Shown here piece by piece: positions 1 through 11,879 of a stretch of DNA of 64,000 bases; within the stretch, counting starts at the first letter, position 1, and the number at the start of each line of letters is the position of its first letter. Below the pieces are notes generated by a model, which did no database searches, was not told the DNA's origin, and saw nothing but the letters and a program-made list of their open reading frames with translations. The stretch is from Lepidodermella squamata. Its lineage: Eukaryota > Gastrotricha. A program made the position numbers and the translations under genes. The stretch lies in contig JBLDXI010000019.1 in NCBI GenBank assembly GCA_047495785.1, positions 1,736,001 to 1,800,000 on the forward strand, read 5' to 3'.

Positions 1-9
1 AAAGCTTAC

Positions 10-1399
10 CAATGCAAATGAGAACACATAGCAGGCTTAATTCCTGGTAATTGCGTATTGTCTGAAAGAATTGATTGCCCACACGTCTGAGATGATTTAC
101 GATATGAAAATCTTCGCTGCTATTAGCGTTCATGGAATAGGTCCCACTTTCTTGATCCAACGACATATAATTGGGTGTTTGGGTTGACATGTCAAAACTT
201 AGAGATAATTGAGCTGCTAGGATCGGGAAGAATGCGTCCAGGTAAGCTAGCGTTCTCTCTTGCAGAGACATTTCTGTCGCACCTTATAAAATAATTTACG
301 TAGAAAGCAAATTCGATGTATTTATCGATCACTTACCTGGTAGCTCCCGAATGAACTCGCTGATTGCTGTGATGTAAGGAAGGAAAGCCGAAGCGCGGAG
401 ACTCGTGGCTTCGTATGGATCGATGTCAGATGGAAATACGATCTTAACTTCCAGGATAGGTTTGAGCTTCGAAGCCGCCGCTAGAGCTCTGTCAATCAAC
501 CAATCAGACGTAAAGTCTTGCTCTGGTTGTGAATGTGAACCGTCATAATTTGCGATGAGTATCTCGAAAGAGCCATTATCCTCGGCTGGAGCTGTCACCT
601 CGAAGATTTGCTCGCTTGAAGATGGGTCTTCAGTAGAGTAGGAGTACCTCCTCAAGGCTCCAGAATCTTCGCTAAAGGTCGAAATAAGGTTGTCGATATC
701 TCGCCGTGTCTCATCGGTGTACCGGCCGAAAGAAGTTTTAGACCTAGACATGCCTGCGGCAAGACATCTTTGGACACGGCAATAACGGCAGTTGGATGTT
801 ACTTCACAGAGTTCGAAACCATTTTCCAGCTCGCCAGCGGTAGGCCTTCGCTTGCAAACGTATTCAAGCCGATGCTGCTTTGAGCTGTACCGTCGAAAAA
901 AGAGCTTGCACCCCTCGCAAGACATAACCCCGTAATGGAAACCGGTACCTTTTAACATCAAATCCTTAGACAATCCATGGATTCATTTCGTAAAACTTAC
1001 AAGGAGAGCCGCAGATTTTGCATGGAATTTTGCCGAGGCCGAAATGGCAGTGTCTTTTGATCTCTTTCTTCTCAATCTGATTCGTGGTGGAGCGACCTTG
1101 TTTTGCTCGTTCCAGCACTTTCTTGCATTTAACCAAGCGGCAGGGGCGGCATTTTGCTATGTCGAAGTCCTCGCCGTGACCTCCATCGCATGCTGCTTCA
1201 TCAGACACGCCTGTCTCGTGATATCTCCAGTAAAATTTCTATGCATAAAATTACGGCAGTTAGTGGACTGAGCATCGGTTGAATAGGGATGTTTTACCTT
1301 GCAGGCGCCGCATAGAACGGTGGCTTGTAGTTGCTTGTCACGATGGACAGCAGACAAGGGGCGCATGCATACTTGGCATGAGAGATCAGGTATACTCAT
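10..1399 (-). CDS. Nuclear receptor with two DNA-binding domains (NR1), 3' end outside window
   Basis: Ligand-type transcription factor of the two-DBD nuclear receptor type. Exons (minus): 1298-1399, 1001-1238, 337-948, 10-282; the donor at 9-8 shows that a last exon lies left of the window. The start is ATG MSIPDLSC, the same position as in the paralogues. DBD1 has CQVC, P-box region CGACKKFYWR (split by a phase-0 intron between the two lysines) and CRPCRLVKC. DBD2 has CKIC, CEGCKLFFRR and NCRYCRVQRC, followed by a FGRYTD motif. About 250 residues of divergent ligand-binding domain follow, starting near the conserved ELPG junction. It lacks one intron present in NR2 and NR4 in the LBD start (see findings). 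Two-DBD receptors are known in several protostome groups; the paralogy with NR2-NR4 is seen directly. Ligand unknown. Confidence 0.85.
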
Positions 1400-2705
1400 T
1401 AACTTTGATCTTTGAAAGCTTGTGGTAAAAACATAGATAAAGAGATATTTCAACTCCTGATGTGTGACAGACGAAAAGCGAAATGAGGGGAATATTGATT
1501 GAACTTTCACTACAAATATATCATGTTTCGTGGTTTAAAATCTATCCATTAATGAAGTTTCTTCTCCTGCGCGATCATGGAAAGGAAATGAAGAATAGAC
1601 TATGCCCTTTAAAGCGTGCTTCTGTAACAGTTTGAATCATTTGAGAAGAGTGTAATTTGAAGTTATTACGAGCTTCCAAACCCACCCCTACTACAAAATA
1701 CTATGATATTATTCAGCTGCATTAAAATACTACAACAATTATCAACGAGTACTCATTTATATAGAGGTCGGTTCCAGCTAGGAATATGGGTGGACATGAT
1801 AAAGAAAGCTGAAGCATATGCTGCTCGTAACTCATGATAAAACTATTCATCAAAAATGAATATGTAAAATAGGTGCTAGCTCATAAAATAGGTTAATTTT
1901 CAATCATATACTCGAAAGACTCTCATTCATCCTTGTACAGTCTGATTAGAAAAGCCGCCCAAAGACCTCTTGTTTCTTCCATTTATGTAGTAAGTTCTGA
2001 TGAAAGCAAAACACTTATTTACATAGGCAAAAAATGGCACAATAGAACCTGTTTGTATTCAACAACGAAACACGATCTAGCTATACGTCTTATGACAGCG
2101 GCAAGATTTTTCGGCCACTATTTTCCATTCATAAAAAAATTTGCAAAAAAACAGTATTTCATAATTTTTGTTACAATAAAGTTATGAAGCAACACCAACA
2201 GCCCTAGGTTTCTGCTATATCCCGAGGCTCAAGATTAGCTCGTCAGAACAATTCTACAGCATTTCGAGGGAAATACTGACGGGCACTGGCTTGAGCTAGA
2301 TTACGAAACAGCCATATCAACAAAATTTCCTTATCTCGACCAAATATGTTGACCGGTTCTGCCCGCGATAGGAAACCGCTAGCTTGCAATAGGATTTGGT
2401 ATTTATAGTTTTCAGTCCCTCAGGAAAGTTTGATTTGTTGCTTTAGAAATGAAGCTGACTCTGGCCAATAATACGTTGCTACGATTCACGTTTCTTGAAT
2501 GGCATTTAAGCTGTTACGTCTATGAACGGCACCTTGACTGACCGGGGAGGGGTTCCAGTCTAACTTGCACATCGTGCATGAAACCTCATATTAGTTAAGC
2601 CTAATGCGATTACCTCTGATGTTTATTCCGCTTAGGTATATTGAAAATAAACAAAATTTAAGATTAAATGAAATTCCTTCAGTCAAAGGTTCAGCCAAGA
2701 AATGT
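1400..2705. other. Intergenic, part of the duplicated block
   Basis: No supportable gene. Much of 1400-2330 is clearly similar to 16,263-17,285 (same order, with indels), so it is the left copy of the segmental duplication. The open frame near 1933-2187 is not conserved in that copy. Confidence 0.6.
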
Positions 2706-3717
2706 TCACTCAGAAGGCGCGATTAGTTCTGGCGGTAAGTTGTCGGCAATGAATTGCTCAAAATCAGCCAGCTGCTGCGGATCTTTGAAGTGATTACGCC
2801 AATCGCCAACTTCGCCTTTCCGAATGAATTCCATGTCCTTTCGGAAGATTCCAATTTTTTTGCCATGCGACCAGTTGTAGGAATCATTTTTCCTCATTTC
2901 ACCAACACTGGTCGCCTCTACGATACGAGTTATTGCCTCTTCATCGAGCTGCTTACCAAGAAATTGGGCAATTTTTCGAATCGCTGATCTGGCGTCCTGA
3001 AAAAATCTGTTTAGCACTGAGGATTATAATACTAAACTAGCCTACCTTTTTGATGTCTTCATATCGCAAAAGAAGAACAGGTTTTCCACTATTTGCGAAC
3101 TCGGCATACGCTTTTATGTGATCCGGATAAGGACCACATAAAATTTTTCCAGAAATAAACTTTCGCGCCCATTGCTCGAACGTGTCACTAGCTACCCAAT
3201 GTTCATTCGCCGTCGCTTTCATATGGTAGAAGTAGGAAACCGCAACATCTTTAGCATTTCGATAGATGTAAATCAACCGGCCGTTCAAGGTGTTTTTCGG
3301 TAGTAGCGCTGGTGGCAGATGCGTCATGAAAATGCGCTGGCCCGGCCTGGACGCTAGTTTCTCCAAAGCCGACGGATGAGGAGGTTTCGGAATTTCGAAC
3401 AGCATCATGTCTTCTGGCGGGTAGGGTTTGTCGAAATTGCCGGTTTCAACGAGGTAAACCATGTTATGCAGCCAGTGCGTGCCGCATTTTACGAAACTCG
3501 CCACCGTTATGTCACCTTGCCTGACTGGAAAGTCGTAAATCTGCGGCCAGTAAATTGGCATGAACGCGGGCAGCCAAAAGTTATTGAACAAAGCGATCGG
3601 AAAGCCTTCTTTGCTGTTATTCAGTGGAGAAAATGTCTCAGCAAACTTCCCTAACATTTTTGACATTTCCGCTTGGCTGGGGAGCTCTGCCATATTTCGC
3701 GAGGAAGTTTCATTCAT
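2706..3717 (-). CDS. Cytosolic sulfotransferase (SULT family)
   Basis: Transfers sulfate from PAPS to a small hydroxyl or amine substrate in the cytosol. Two exons, 3046-3717 and 2706-2996, joined by a 49-nt phase-0 intron, give 320 aa, a normal SULT length. The 5'-phosphosulfate loop is SFVKCGTHW (residues 74-82). The catalytic His is in MTHLPPALLP (His133). The 3'-phosphate site is YRNAKDVAVSYFYH (152-165, Arg153 and Ser161). The C-terminal PAPS-binding signature is RKGEVGDW (283-290). All catalytic features are intact, so an active enzyme is expected. There is no signal peptide. It sits between a nuclear receptor and a class C receptor and is missing from the duplicated copy of this block at 17.3 kb. 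The substrate cannot be told from sequence; steroid or xenobiotic conjugation is a guess. Confidence 0.93.
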
Positions 3718-4361
3718 TTTCGTTGAAAAAGCACAATTTCAAAGAATTAAAGCGAATCACGCAGAACTGTATCATAAGTTATTAAAGTTTTATGGCCGGC
3801 TTATGAAGCGTTTTATACCCACCGAGTTAGGACAATCCACGCTTGGACAATCATTTATGAAAGTTTAATTATGTAAAGTTTCTGGCGGACGCTCAACGAG
3901 TGCAGAATGCTTTGTTCTAAGCGCGCTTTTTACTTGATGGCTACCTTGTCAGTTGCCATCAGACGTCGACTGCAGCGAGCGGAGCGTGGTTAAAAAACTC
4001 AAAATGCAAGAAATGTCATTATTTTTATCTGGAAGTGTAACGTGGTTCTATTACGGACGGAGTAATTTCGGACACTTTTTTAACATATTAATTTCTGTCA
4101 ACCCCGAGACTTCAGGATAAAATAATCCTTTATTTTAGGTTACCCGGGTTCCATTAAATAGTCAACGAAGTGCTACGCGTTATTTTAATTTTCAAAAGTG
4201 TGAAATAACTTTAAATAATCGTAGATGTTTTCTAAGTAATGTTTTCTCTCCTTGGCATCCCCCTGTGATGCCTTCATATAATATTATTATCCAAATGTCC
4301 ATAGCTGCTTAGTTAGTAAAACATATTATAGTTTAGGTTTAATTCACCATCTTTACCATTT
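3718..4361. other. Intergenic, no feature seen
   Basis: 643 bases between the sulfotransferase start and the class C receptor stop (same strand). No ORF, RNA gene or repeat I can support; it presumably holds the sulfotransferase promoter and the receptor 3' end. Confidence 0.5.
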
Positions 4362-6718
4362 TTAACGAGGCCAGAGGAAGATCAACCCTGATGACGTACC
4401 GGTTAACCACGCTAAAATAGCTAATGCCGTTGATTTCAGCTTAGCTTCGTCTCCAAAAGCAACTGAAACTAGTATTGCAGCCAAAAACATCGTGATCAAG
4501 TTAGCTGCTGAAAATCTTAATCGAACCAGCTCTTTCAACCGATCCTCCGGTCCGTCGACATGACGCAGGGCATAAGAAAACCACGAACTGATAACCAGAA
4601 GAAATCCATTGACAACTACAACGGGTCCGATCCAGTAGGTCTCTTCACTTGAGAGTACAGTCAACCGACGAGCTATTGTGTAAATGTCTGATTCAATATC
4701 GTAGGATTGTTCTACAATATGATCTTCAATTCGGACATTCTGCTGATCAATCATAAGCCAAGACAACAAGTATGCTACTCCACCCATGAAAAAAGTCAAA
4801 AACACCTTATTGGCGGTCCCTGAAGGCTCGCTAGCGATGATTTCCTTGAAAATCTCAGATGAGCTGGTCACCGATGAAGATTTCCTATTAACCATTGGCG
4901 TTACTAGACTGGATCGTCCATTGTTTGAAGTAGCTGCTACTATTGCAACGTTAGGTTTGCGAAGTGTCGCTCTCACTTTTTTAAGATTCAGACGGGAATG
5001 GAACAGTCGTCCGAAGAATACACTCTTTTTGAAAAATAATCTTGATTCGTGCAAGGATAATGCTCAATAAATCTTACTTGATAGATTGTGACGCCAAGGA
5101 ACGCAAAAATGCGAGTTGCGAAGTAAGCCACATCCGGCTTGACTAATTCATGAACTAGGCTTAGGAATATTGAGGTCAAACAGAGTGAACAACTGGCTAA
5201 AAATACAGCGATTGAAGGCGAGTCAAATTTTCGCCCGAAAGTCAGAAGTATAAAATGAGATGTAGCCGAGAGGCAATTAGCGGCAATCATTATCCATTGG
5301 AACTCTGCCGAGAGGTTCACCTTCACGTCCTTTTGAATTTTACTGTCTCTGGGAGGTTTTCCGTCAGCTGTTGTCCAGTATGGAGCCGCATATTTTTTCC
5401 GCACGGAGTAACTAGAGTAATTCTGCGCAGATGCATTAGCAGCTCTGCGGAAGGAGCTTAGAATCTGCTGTCCATTCGCCCTAGTCCACTGCACAGCGAC
5501 GAATAGGTCGTCATCAACTTCAAGTCGCGACGAATACCTGAACCGACCCATTCGTAATCCAATGTAATCCACTTTCGCCATGGATTCATTGACAAGTTGC
5601 ATCACCTCAGAAGGGTTTGATTTGTAATCTCCTATAGTGAGATTTACAGATGCCAGACTGTTCTCAGTATTTACTAGGCTTTGAACTGCTGCCAGAGCTC
5701 CGTCATGACACTGAAACCGCCTGTCGTAATCAGCCGGTTTAGTCCCTGGTTTCCCGCTCACTTCAGCCCATTTCATGTCAAAGCGACGATCGAACTCGGT
5801 GGTATCATAGCCAAGAGTTGTGGCTAACCCTGCATTATCAGGATCCTTCGATGACCAGCTAATCCAAAACGAGATGACATACTGCTCTAAAACCATTGCT
5901 TTCGAGCATTGTGGCGTAACCATGTCTGGTAAAGCTGATGGTTCTGTGTATAGAGCAAAGTATAAGGTGAACGCATAACGTGGGCCCTTCAACCCGAATT
6001 CATAGGCTTTGCAAAGGAACTTTAAAACCAGAGGTAAAGCTGAGATGTAAACATCAACGACTCGAACATCTTTCGCTAGTATCGTTTGCATAGTTGCATC
6101 TTCAATATCAGGGACTACCTCGAAAAATGGAACTTCAAACCCGTTAGCCAGTGCTTCTTTAACCATCATCTGACCGCCTATGTAGTCTGCGTCGTTCTGG
6201 GTCGAACACAGGAGGCCAAATCTGTTCCATCGACCTATTTCTCGTATGAATCTGAGCCGAGAGTAAAGCATCGCTTCTGAACCAGCTCTTGTTCGGTACA
6301 TGTTAGGGTAAAGTTTCCGGTTGCTGGTCAAACTTGGGCTGTTACATCCAAAAGCAGAATGAACCATGTTCAGGTTGGGTATCACTGGTCCCAAGGATTT
6401 GCAACCTCCGGCAAACAATGCTCCGACTAGGATAGGCGCAATAATCGCGTCCTGTTTTTGATTGATAAGAAAGTTCACCACTGCTTGAACTGCAAGGTTG
6501 CTCCCAGGGCCTTCGTCGCGATAGATTGGCATTAAATTGTAGCCTGGAATGAGCTTTCGGGCGTTGGCTGCCTCGATCGCTATATCAACTTCGATTAGGC
6601 AAGCTTCTCCTTTCTTAGGTGCTTCTCCAGTAAAAGGGAGTAAAACCAGCATCGACATATTTTTCATCGCCGTTGCCCCGGCTAATAGAATCGACAAAAC
6701 AAAAATATCTGAAATCAT
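4362..6718 (-). CDS. GABA-B-like class C G-protein-coupled receptor
   Basis: Plasma-membrane receptor with a large extracellular venus-flytrap domain. Exons 5078-6718 and 4362-5024 with a 53-nt phase-0 intron give 767 aa. Signal peptide about 1-17, ANF-receptor/periplasmic-binding-like domain about 20-440, then the linker WTTADGKPPRD (448-458), which matches the W..G.PP.D signature of GABA-B receptors. No Cys-rich domain is present, again as in GABA-B. Seven membrane segments lie at about 474-494, 502-522, 531-552, 620-640, 678-698, 716-737 and 744-765. The second intracellular loop is unusually long (about 70 residues, Ser-rich). Its own 5' part is repeated as a broken copy at 17,288-17,650, and a diverged intronless relative lies at 55,913-58,303. 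The ligand is unknown; orthology to a true GABA receptor is not claimed. Confidence 0.82.
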
Positions 6719-6980
6719 GATGCTTCAAGTTCGTTCCCCGATGAATGAACGCGTTCGCTCATTTCAAATACGTGTCCTACAAGCAATAAAATACAGGAAG
6801 ACACGCACGCCGCCATTCTCTTCCGGTGCAGGTTCGATTGTTGTGTTTTATGTTCAAGAGGTCGGAGAAACACGTATAGGTGTCTCTCAAATCAGCAAAA
6901 AGCCTCCTACCGCAAATACATCCTGTTTTTCATTGGAACAAAGCGAGATTTTTTATTTAGGCACAAAGGCATAACAAAAT

Positions 6981-7182
6981 TTAATTCAAATGGCCAGTGT
7001 ATTGGTCTCGAAAGTCTCTAACCAGCGAGTGGACGACCTTGCTGAAGGACGCACACCGGCCCGGTATTCGAAAGATATGCGATCGATACGCATCGACCCC
7101 GGACCTCAAATTTGCGATCAATTCGATGAACTGAGAGTGGCGAAATTCGTCGCCCTTCAAGCATCTCATCAACGCCACGTGA
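6981..7182 (-). pseudogene. Orphan copy of the last exon of an NR4-type nuclear receptor
   Basis: Translates to a C-terminal nuclear-receptor tail nearly identical to NR4 exon 5 (17,909-18,112), from the region ...VALMRCLKGDEF to ...DQYTGHLN and stop. The similarity stops sharply near 7182 (equivalent to about 18,112), before the exon's acceptor and with no upstream exons. It is therefore a truncated remnant left at the edge of the segmental duplication, not a working gene. Confidence 0.85.
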
Positions 7183-7467
7183 TATAACCTCAATTGTGGT
7201 TCGCTTCCAAGTCACGGCGCGTGTGTAACTGAGCAGAGCACTTAACCCCTACTGCTCCGGCTGTGTGGCAGCAATACCCTTGGCCGCCGATCCTTCTCGT
7301 CTGAACTAATCACCTCGGTCAGGTCTAGGTCGGTCGGTATGGTGCCAATGGAGTTTGCAGTGTCGCACGGTGCAAAAGTTCTATGGTGCAAAAGATGGAA
7401 GCGGACGCGGACAGCAATACCCGTTGATCTGCGACATCACACCCTCTGGTTCACACCCTATACGGCC

Positions 7468-7760
7468 CAGACCGGCACGGGCACTGCCGAACACCGCCGA
7501 ACAACGTGGTTAAAATTAGAGCCGAACAAAGGGGTCAAATCGAATTGTACTGACTTGTTCGGCTGTTTTTGGAGAAAATTCAGCTATTTTTGCATCATTT
7601 AGTTCAGCGGTGTTCGGAGAAAAAGCGTGTTCGGACTTGTTCGGACTCGCAGTCATCAAATTGTTCGTTGTTCTTCGCCTGCTTAATTTTTGTCACTGTT
7701 CGGGGTTGTTCCCTTCAGAATGTTCGGACTAGTTCACCGTTTCTACTCCTACGGCAGTTT
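7468..7760 (+). repeat. Left inverted repeat end with GTTCGG-type subterminal motifs
   Basis: Begins CAGACCGGCACGG and, over about 45 bases, is the near-exact reverse complement of 12,140-12,182. It is followed inward by many scattered copies of TTGTTCGG or its complement. The right partner has the same organisation. This looks like the terminal and subterminal region of a DNA transposon. Confidence 0.6.
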
Positions 7761-8643
7761 TGTAATAAAATATCAATTTTTCCTCCGCTTTCGATTTATT
7801 GAAATGAGCATTAAGCGATTTGTAATAAATAATAAATCCATGAGTATCAAGAGGGTCATAGATGACCACAAATCACAGATAATTATTACAGGAATCATAA
7901 TTGCATCATAATTATTATTATTTGCTCGACCTTGTAGTTCCTCTTCAATGTCTTCTTCAGTGTTATTGATCCGATTCATCTCCATCGTCACACGCAGTCA
8001 TGCATTGCCTTCATCTCCGCCACCATACTTTGCAGCGCCCACCTAATTCGAGTCAGTTTTCAGTTTTCGCCATCGGCTTTCAGATTTCGCGATACGAATT
8101 CCGAGGTCTTCGATTATCTTGATGGGGTTGCTGCTTAGCGATAGCCGACTCTAAATGAAACACTGTAATACTAATCATCGAGGAGTACAGCTGTTGGTTT
8201 CCCATCTCAAATACCGATTGAAGTGAGATGCGGCGTTGCATCGTTGGCTATTCATCGTCTTGTTGATCGTGAGACCATTCTGATCGCGTCGCCAATATTA
8301 CATCTGATGAAAAATCAAGGCAAAAAGGATTAAATTTGCTGTAAAAAAAATTTCCTTCACAGTTGATGAGCTTATCAGTATTTCCTGACTAATTGGGAGC
8401 TTCTGCCTAGTCAGGCTAGGGTCCTTTCTTTTTTCTAGGATTGAATTTTTTGAAGTGCTATTTAAGGCAGAAGATTGGCTTTTGAATTGGGTTTTTCAGG
8501 GTTACCTTGCCCCCGATTGAAAATTCGAAGCTTGGCATCGGCAAACAATTCAATTTATTCAAAATTATGGGGGAAACGTCGCTATTTATTATTAGGATAA
8601 GGCCAATTTTGCTAGAAATTTGAAAACATTTTTGGTCTATTTT

Positions 8644-8750
8644 ATCTGTTCGCGGATATTTAATTTTCTATTCTGAAATTCCATTTTATTTAATTTAAAA
8701 CAAAATAAAACGGAATTTCAGAATGAAAAATCAGTTGTCCGCGAGCAGAT
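8644..8750. repeat. Short palindromic (MITE-like) hairpin element, about 107 bp
   Basis: The left arm ATCTGTTCGCGGATATTTAA and the following TATTCTGAAATTCC are mirrored by GGAATTTCAGAATG and GTCCGCGAGCAGAT. The arms cover almost the whole element, with a short AT-rich centre. No clear target duplication. Confidence 0.65.
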
Positions 8751-9091
8751 GAAGTGGATCCTTTGTAAAATCATGAATTATTTCCTTCGAAAGAGCACGG
8801 CCGCACGCAATGCAAGAAACAGACAGACCTCTACCGGCCTAAATGGAGCTTCGCATGAGGCCGGAAAATATAGTTTAAAATCACTGTTTCGACTACACTG
8901 TAAAAAAGTTCGCTATTTAGCAATTGGTATTTTGGACGGCCGGTTATTAAGAATAAAACATAAAACAATTTCGAATCGCTAAAACCAGAAAGCTAATTAA
9001 AATAATAGGTGATCGGGGGTTATTTATCCTGAGTAACATAGGGCAAAAGGGGGTTTAGGGTCTCGAAAAATATAGCACTAAGAAAACGGTC

Positions 9092-9851
9092 GCCTGACAT
9101 TTGAGTACCGCGACACTTGCGCCGCGACACATCCGCCCCGACAATTTAGTACCGACATTTGCGCCCAGCTTTAACTTGCGCCCGACGACACTTGCGCCCA
9201 ATTACAAAAATCATGAATTTATTTCAACTTGCGCCCAAGCTGACGACACTTGCGTCCAAAACACTTGCGCCCCGGACTCAACCGTCGCCGAAATAAAATG
9301 ACTAAATCGATAGAAACGAGGGAAGAGTGGAGGCTGAAAATCTGATGGCCAATTACTTTTTTTTATGCTATTTTCGGGTCCACATTTTACCTGTTATTTC
9401 GCCGACTTCCATATTGAGGGGTAACGCTAACGCTAACAAAAACGCTAACGAGAGACTATATAACTCAGAGGAAGTCGGGGAAGTAATCCTTGGGGTTCTG
9501 CGAGTTGTGGACCAGTCGACCCCAAAATGGCATTGAAAAATGGAAATTTTCAGCAAAAGTGAAATGATGCGAGGCAAAGAAATCACGCAAACGTTAACAG
9601 CGAGTAAATTCGAAATATAAATGGGCGAAAGTGTCGCAGGATTATTGGGCGCAAATGTCGTGGGCTGAACTCAAGTGTCGCCGGATGCATATCTGTCGTG
9701 TGTGCAAATGTCGCCACTGAATATTTTAATTTGGGCGCAAATGTCGCGTACCCAAGTGTCGTTTTTAAAACGGGGCGCAAGTGTTTTTGGGCTCATTTGT
9801 CGGGGCGCAAGTGACGGGGCTTAAGTGTTGCGGTACTCATTTGTCGGCACA
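9092..9851. mobile_element. Long-TIR foldback element with CACTTGCGCC minisatellite arms
   Basis: The left arm (about 9092-9300) consists of variants of ACACTTGCGCCCCGACA. The right arm (about 9600-9851) is its reverse complement (GGCGCAAATGTCG units). The outer ends pair as TGACATTTGAGTACCGC and GCGGTACTCATTTGTCGG. The element is flanked by near-identical direct repeats, AAGAAAACGGTC (9080-9091) and AAGAAAACCGGTC (9854-9866). The centre has no transposase ORF. Organisation resembles foldback or Mutator-like non-autonomous elements. Confidence 0.7.
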
Positions 9852-10012
9852 CCAAGAAAACCGGTCTTTCATACTTTTTACACAAAACCCAAAATTTTGG
9901 TAATCATCGCCTCAAATTTCATTCTCTAGTAATTAGAAGCTTCAATTTAAATTTTTTGACCAAGTAGAAGTCCTAAATAATACCCAAGTAAAAGTCGGCC
10001 AAGTAGCGTCTA

Positions 10013-10161
10013 CAGGGTGGCCAAAAAATTCCGCAGAGCAGAGCGGGAATTCGATGCGCATCATTTTAATGAGGAGTTTCGAGAAATTGAGCAGTTCCAT
10101 TAGCAAAAGAATGCTTGAAATTCTTCGAATTCTTAAAACTCCTCATTTTTTGGCCACCCTG
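10013..10161. mobile_element. Mariner/Tc1-type MITE, 149 bp
   Basis: Terminal inverted repeats CAGGGTGGCCAAAAAAT and ATTTTTTGGCCACCCTG flanked by TA on both sides (10,011-10,012 and 10,162-10,163). Non-coding, too small for a transposase. TA target duplication is typical of Tc1/mariner elements. Confidence 0.8.
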
Positions 10162-10621
10162 TAAATAGCTAACTTTTTTTATAGTGTGGTCTGATTATAT
10201 GATTTCATTCATTAAATAGGGAAAAAATGTTGACCATTTGAATTAACATTATACCTAGATTCAAAAGAGTTGTGATTTACTGGCAAAATGAAATTTTATC
10301 GAATAGTTTCCTACCTCAAATAATTACCCCATCGAATAATAATTCAAATGGATATCGCGTCCAAAGATCAACAGTAGCCGGCCTCAAATAATAGCCACAA
10401 CTCGCCTGAAATAATAAGGAATCAATAAGAAGACTGCGGAATCTCTTTTGGAATAAAGTTTGGGTGGTCCAACCTGGCAAGCCTGAGGAGCTACTCATAT
10501 CAACTATTGGGCTTGATGGAAGTGATCATACCCCATCGAATAATAATGGGGTCTTGCCGTGATTTGTTTGTTATTTTTTTTGATATCATTCATTTTTTCC
10601 TTTTAAATATTTGGCTCCGAA

Positions 10622-10817
10622 CAGAGATGAGAATGGGTCAAAACATCGACCCAGGACCCGAGGAGACCCATGCCGGGAGGACCCAGGACCCAACTTTTAT
10701 AACCCAAGTGACCCATAAATCTAAATTTCGTAATTTTGAAGCGGATTACTCGCGACGTTGTTTTTATGCATATCACGCTTCATTCTCATCGGCAATCGTC
10801 AAAAAGTGCGAAAAATT
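10622..10817 (+). mobile_element. Truncated copy of the hAT-type MITE found at 29,142
   Basis: Starts CAGAGATGAGAATGGGTC and is almost identical to 29,142-29,335, then similarity ends abruptly and the other terminus is absent. Shows that this element family is dispersed in the genome. Confidence 0.75.
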
Positions 10818-11879
10818 CTAATTATAATTATCTTAAAATTATTATTATCTAGGAAATTCCGCTAGAAAGTCAAGCCATAATTTTCTGAAACCTATTTTGA
10901 CCCTATTTTATTCGAGGGCTATTTTTCCTATACTCGAAAAATAGAGAAAAAATGGGGCAATTTTTCGAACAGGCAAACGAGGCCGGCAATTACTAATCTA
11001 GAAACGTCATATTACCATGGCGTGGGGTAACTTGGCCGGGGGGTATCTAGGCCGTAAAAGTCGCCTTCTGGACGATTTCACGTGAAGAAAAACGTTTTTT
11101 TCACGGAGTTTCTTTCATAGGAACATTCCTTGCCACCTGACCTACAACTTCCTTAGTTCGTTTTTAAATTAAAGAGAAAGGTCAGTATAAACTCGTTCAT
11201 TTGCACATTTTTTCTAGACTCGCATCATCAAGAGGACGTTTTATTCCGAATTCAAGGCCTAATTCGTAAAATTCATCTATTCATGGCGAGTTGGAATTTA
11301 GATTCCTACATACTTTTTAGCGGTTTTCAATAGCCCAATAACGACTGCCATTCATACGAAACTTCCGAGATTCTTCACGAAAAAAATTCCTCCGACGAAA
11401 AAACGAGGAAATTAGACAAGCTCAATTTCGAAATTCGAACTGGTAATTTAAAATAGAGCATTAATGATGAGCCTGATTCGGCTTACCTGTGCAACTGATA
11501 CTGGCGAAATTGTAGAATCAGGTTGTTGCCGCAATCCGACTTGATCCATTTCGTCACGGTAGACTGATTTCAACGCCAAATTCGGATTTCAAATCCGGCC
11601 TCGCTGTTTTGGGTTCGGAAAATAGCTGATAGCTTAATACAACTACTCATCTACCTGTCATAGGCGTTATCACAAAGTTATTGCACTGAAAAGGGTAGGT
11701 CCAAGTTGCTTCTATCGTGAAATTGCTTGCGCGGAGAAGTTCTCTAAACATACAGCTTCTTATTTCTGTGTGTATAGATGAAAAATAAATGAAATATCGG
11801 ACAAAATGGTGTCGTATTCAAAAATAAAAGCTTCGTAATCACTTTTCAACAGCTTTTTCACATTTATTTAGTGTTTTTC

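Larger units (their letters stand above)
1..7182. repeat. Segmental duplication, left copy
   Basis: Matches 15,360-18,112 in order and orientation: NR1 with NR3, intergenic 1400-2330 with 16,263-17,285, the class C receptor 5' part and upstream region (6365-6980) with 17,288-17,905, and the NR tail exon with NR4 exon 5. The segment 2330-6365 (sulfotransferase and most of the receptor) has no counterpart in the right copy. Confidence 0.85.

Noticed and set aside
1933-2187. 84-codon plus-strand ORF
   Set aside because: The duplicate at about 16,730-16,940 does not keep the frame, so it is not under coding constraint.
9101-9301. 66-codon ORF rich in LAP and RP motifs
   Set aside because: Encoded entirely by the foldback element's minisatellite arm; no independent evidence of coding.
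9092-9851. CRISPR-like array of short repeats
   Set aside because: Repeats are degenerate, without uniform spacers, arranged as inverted arms, and the genome is eukaryotic.
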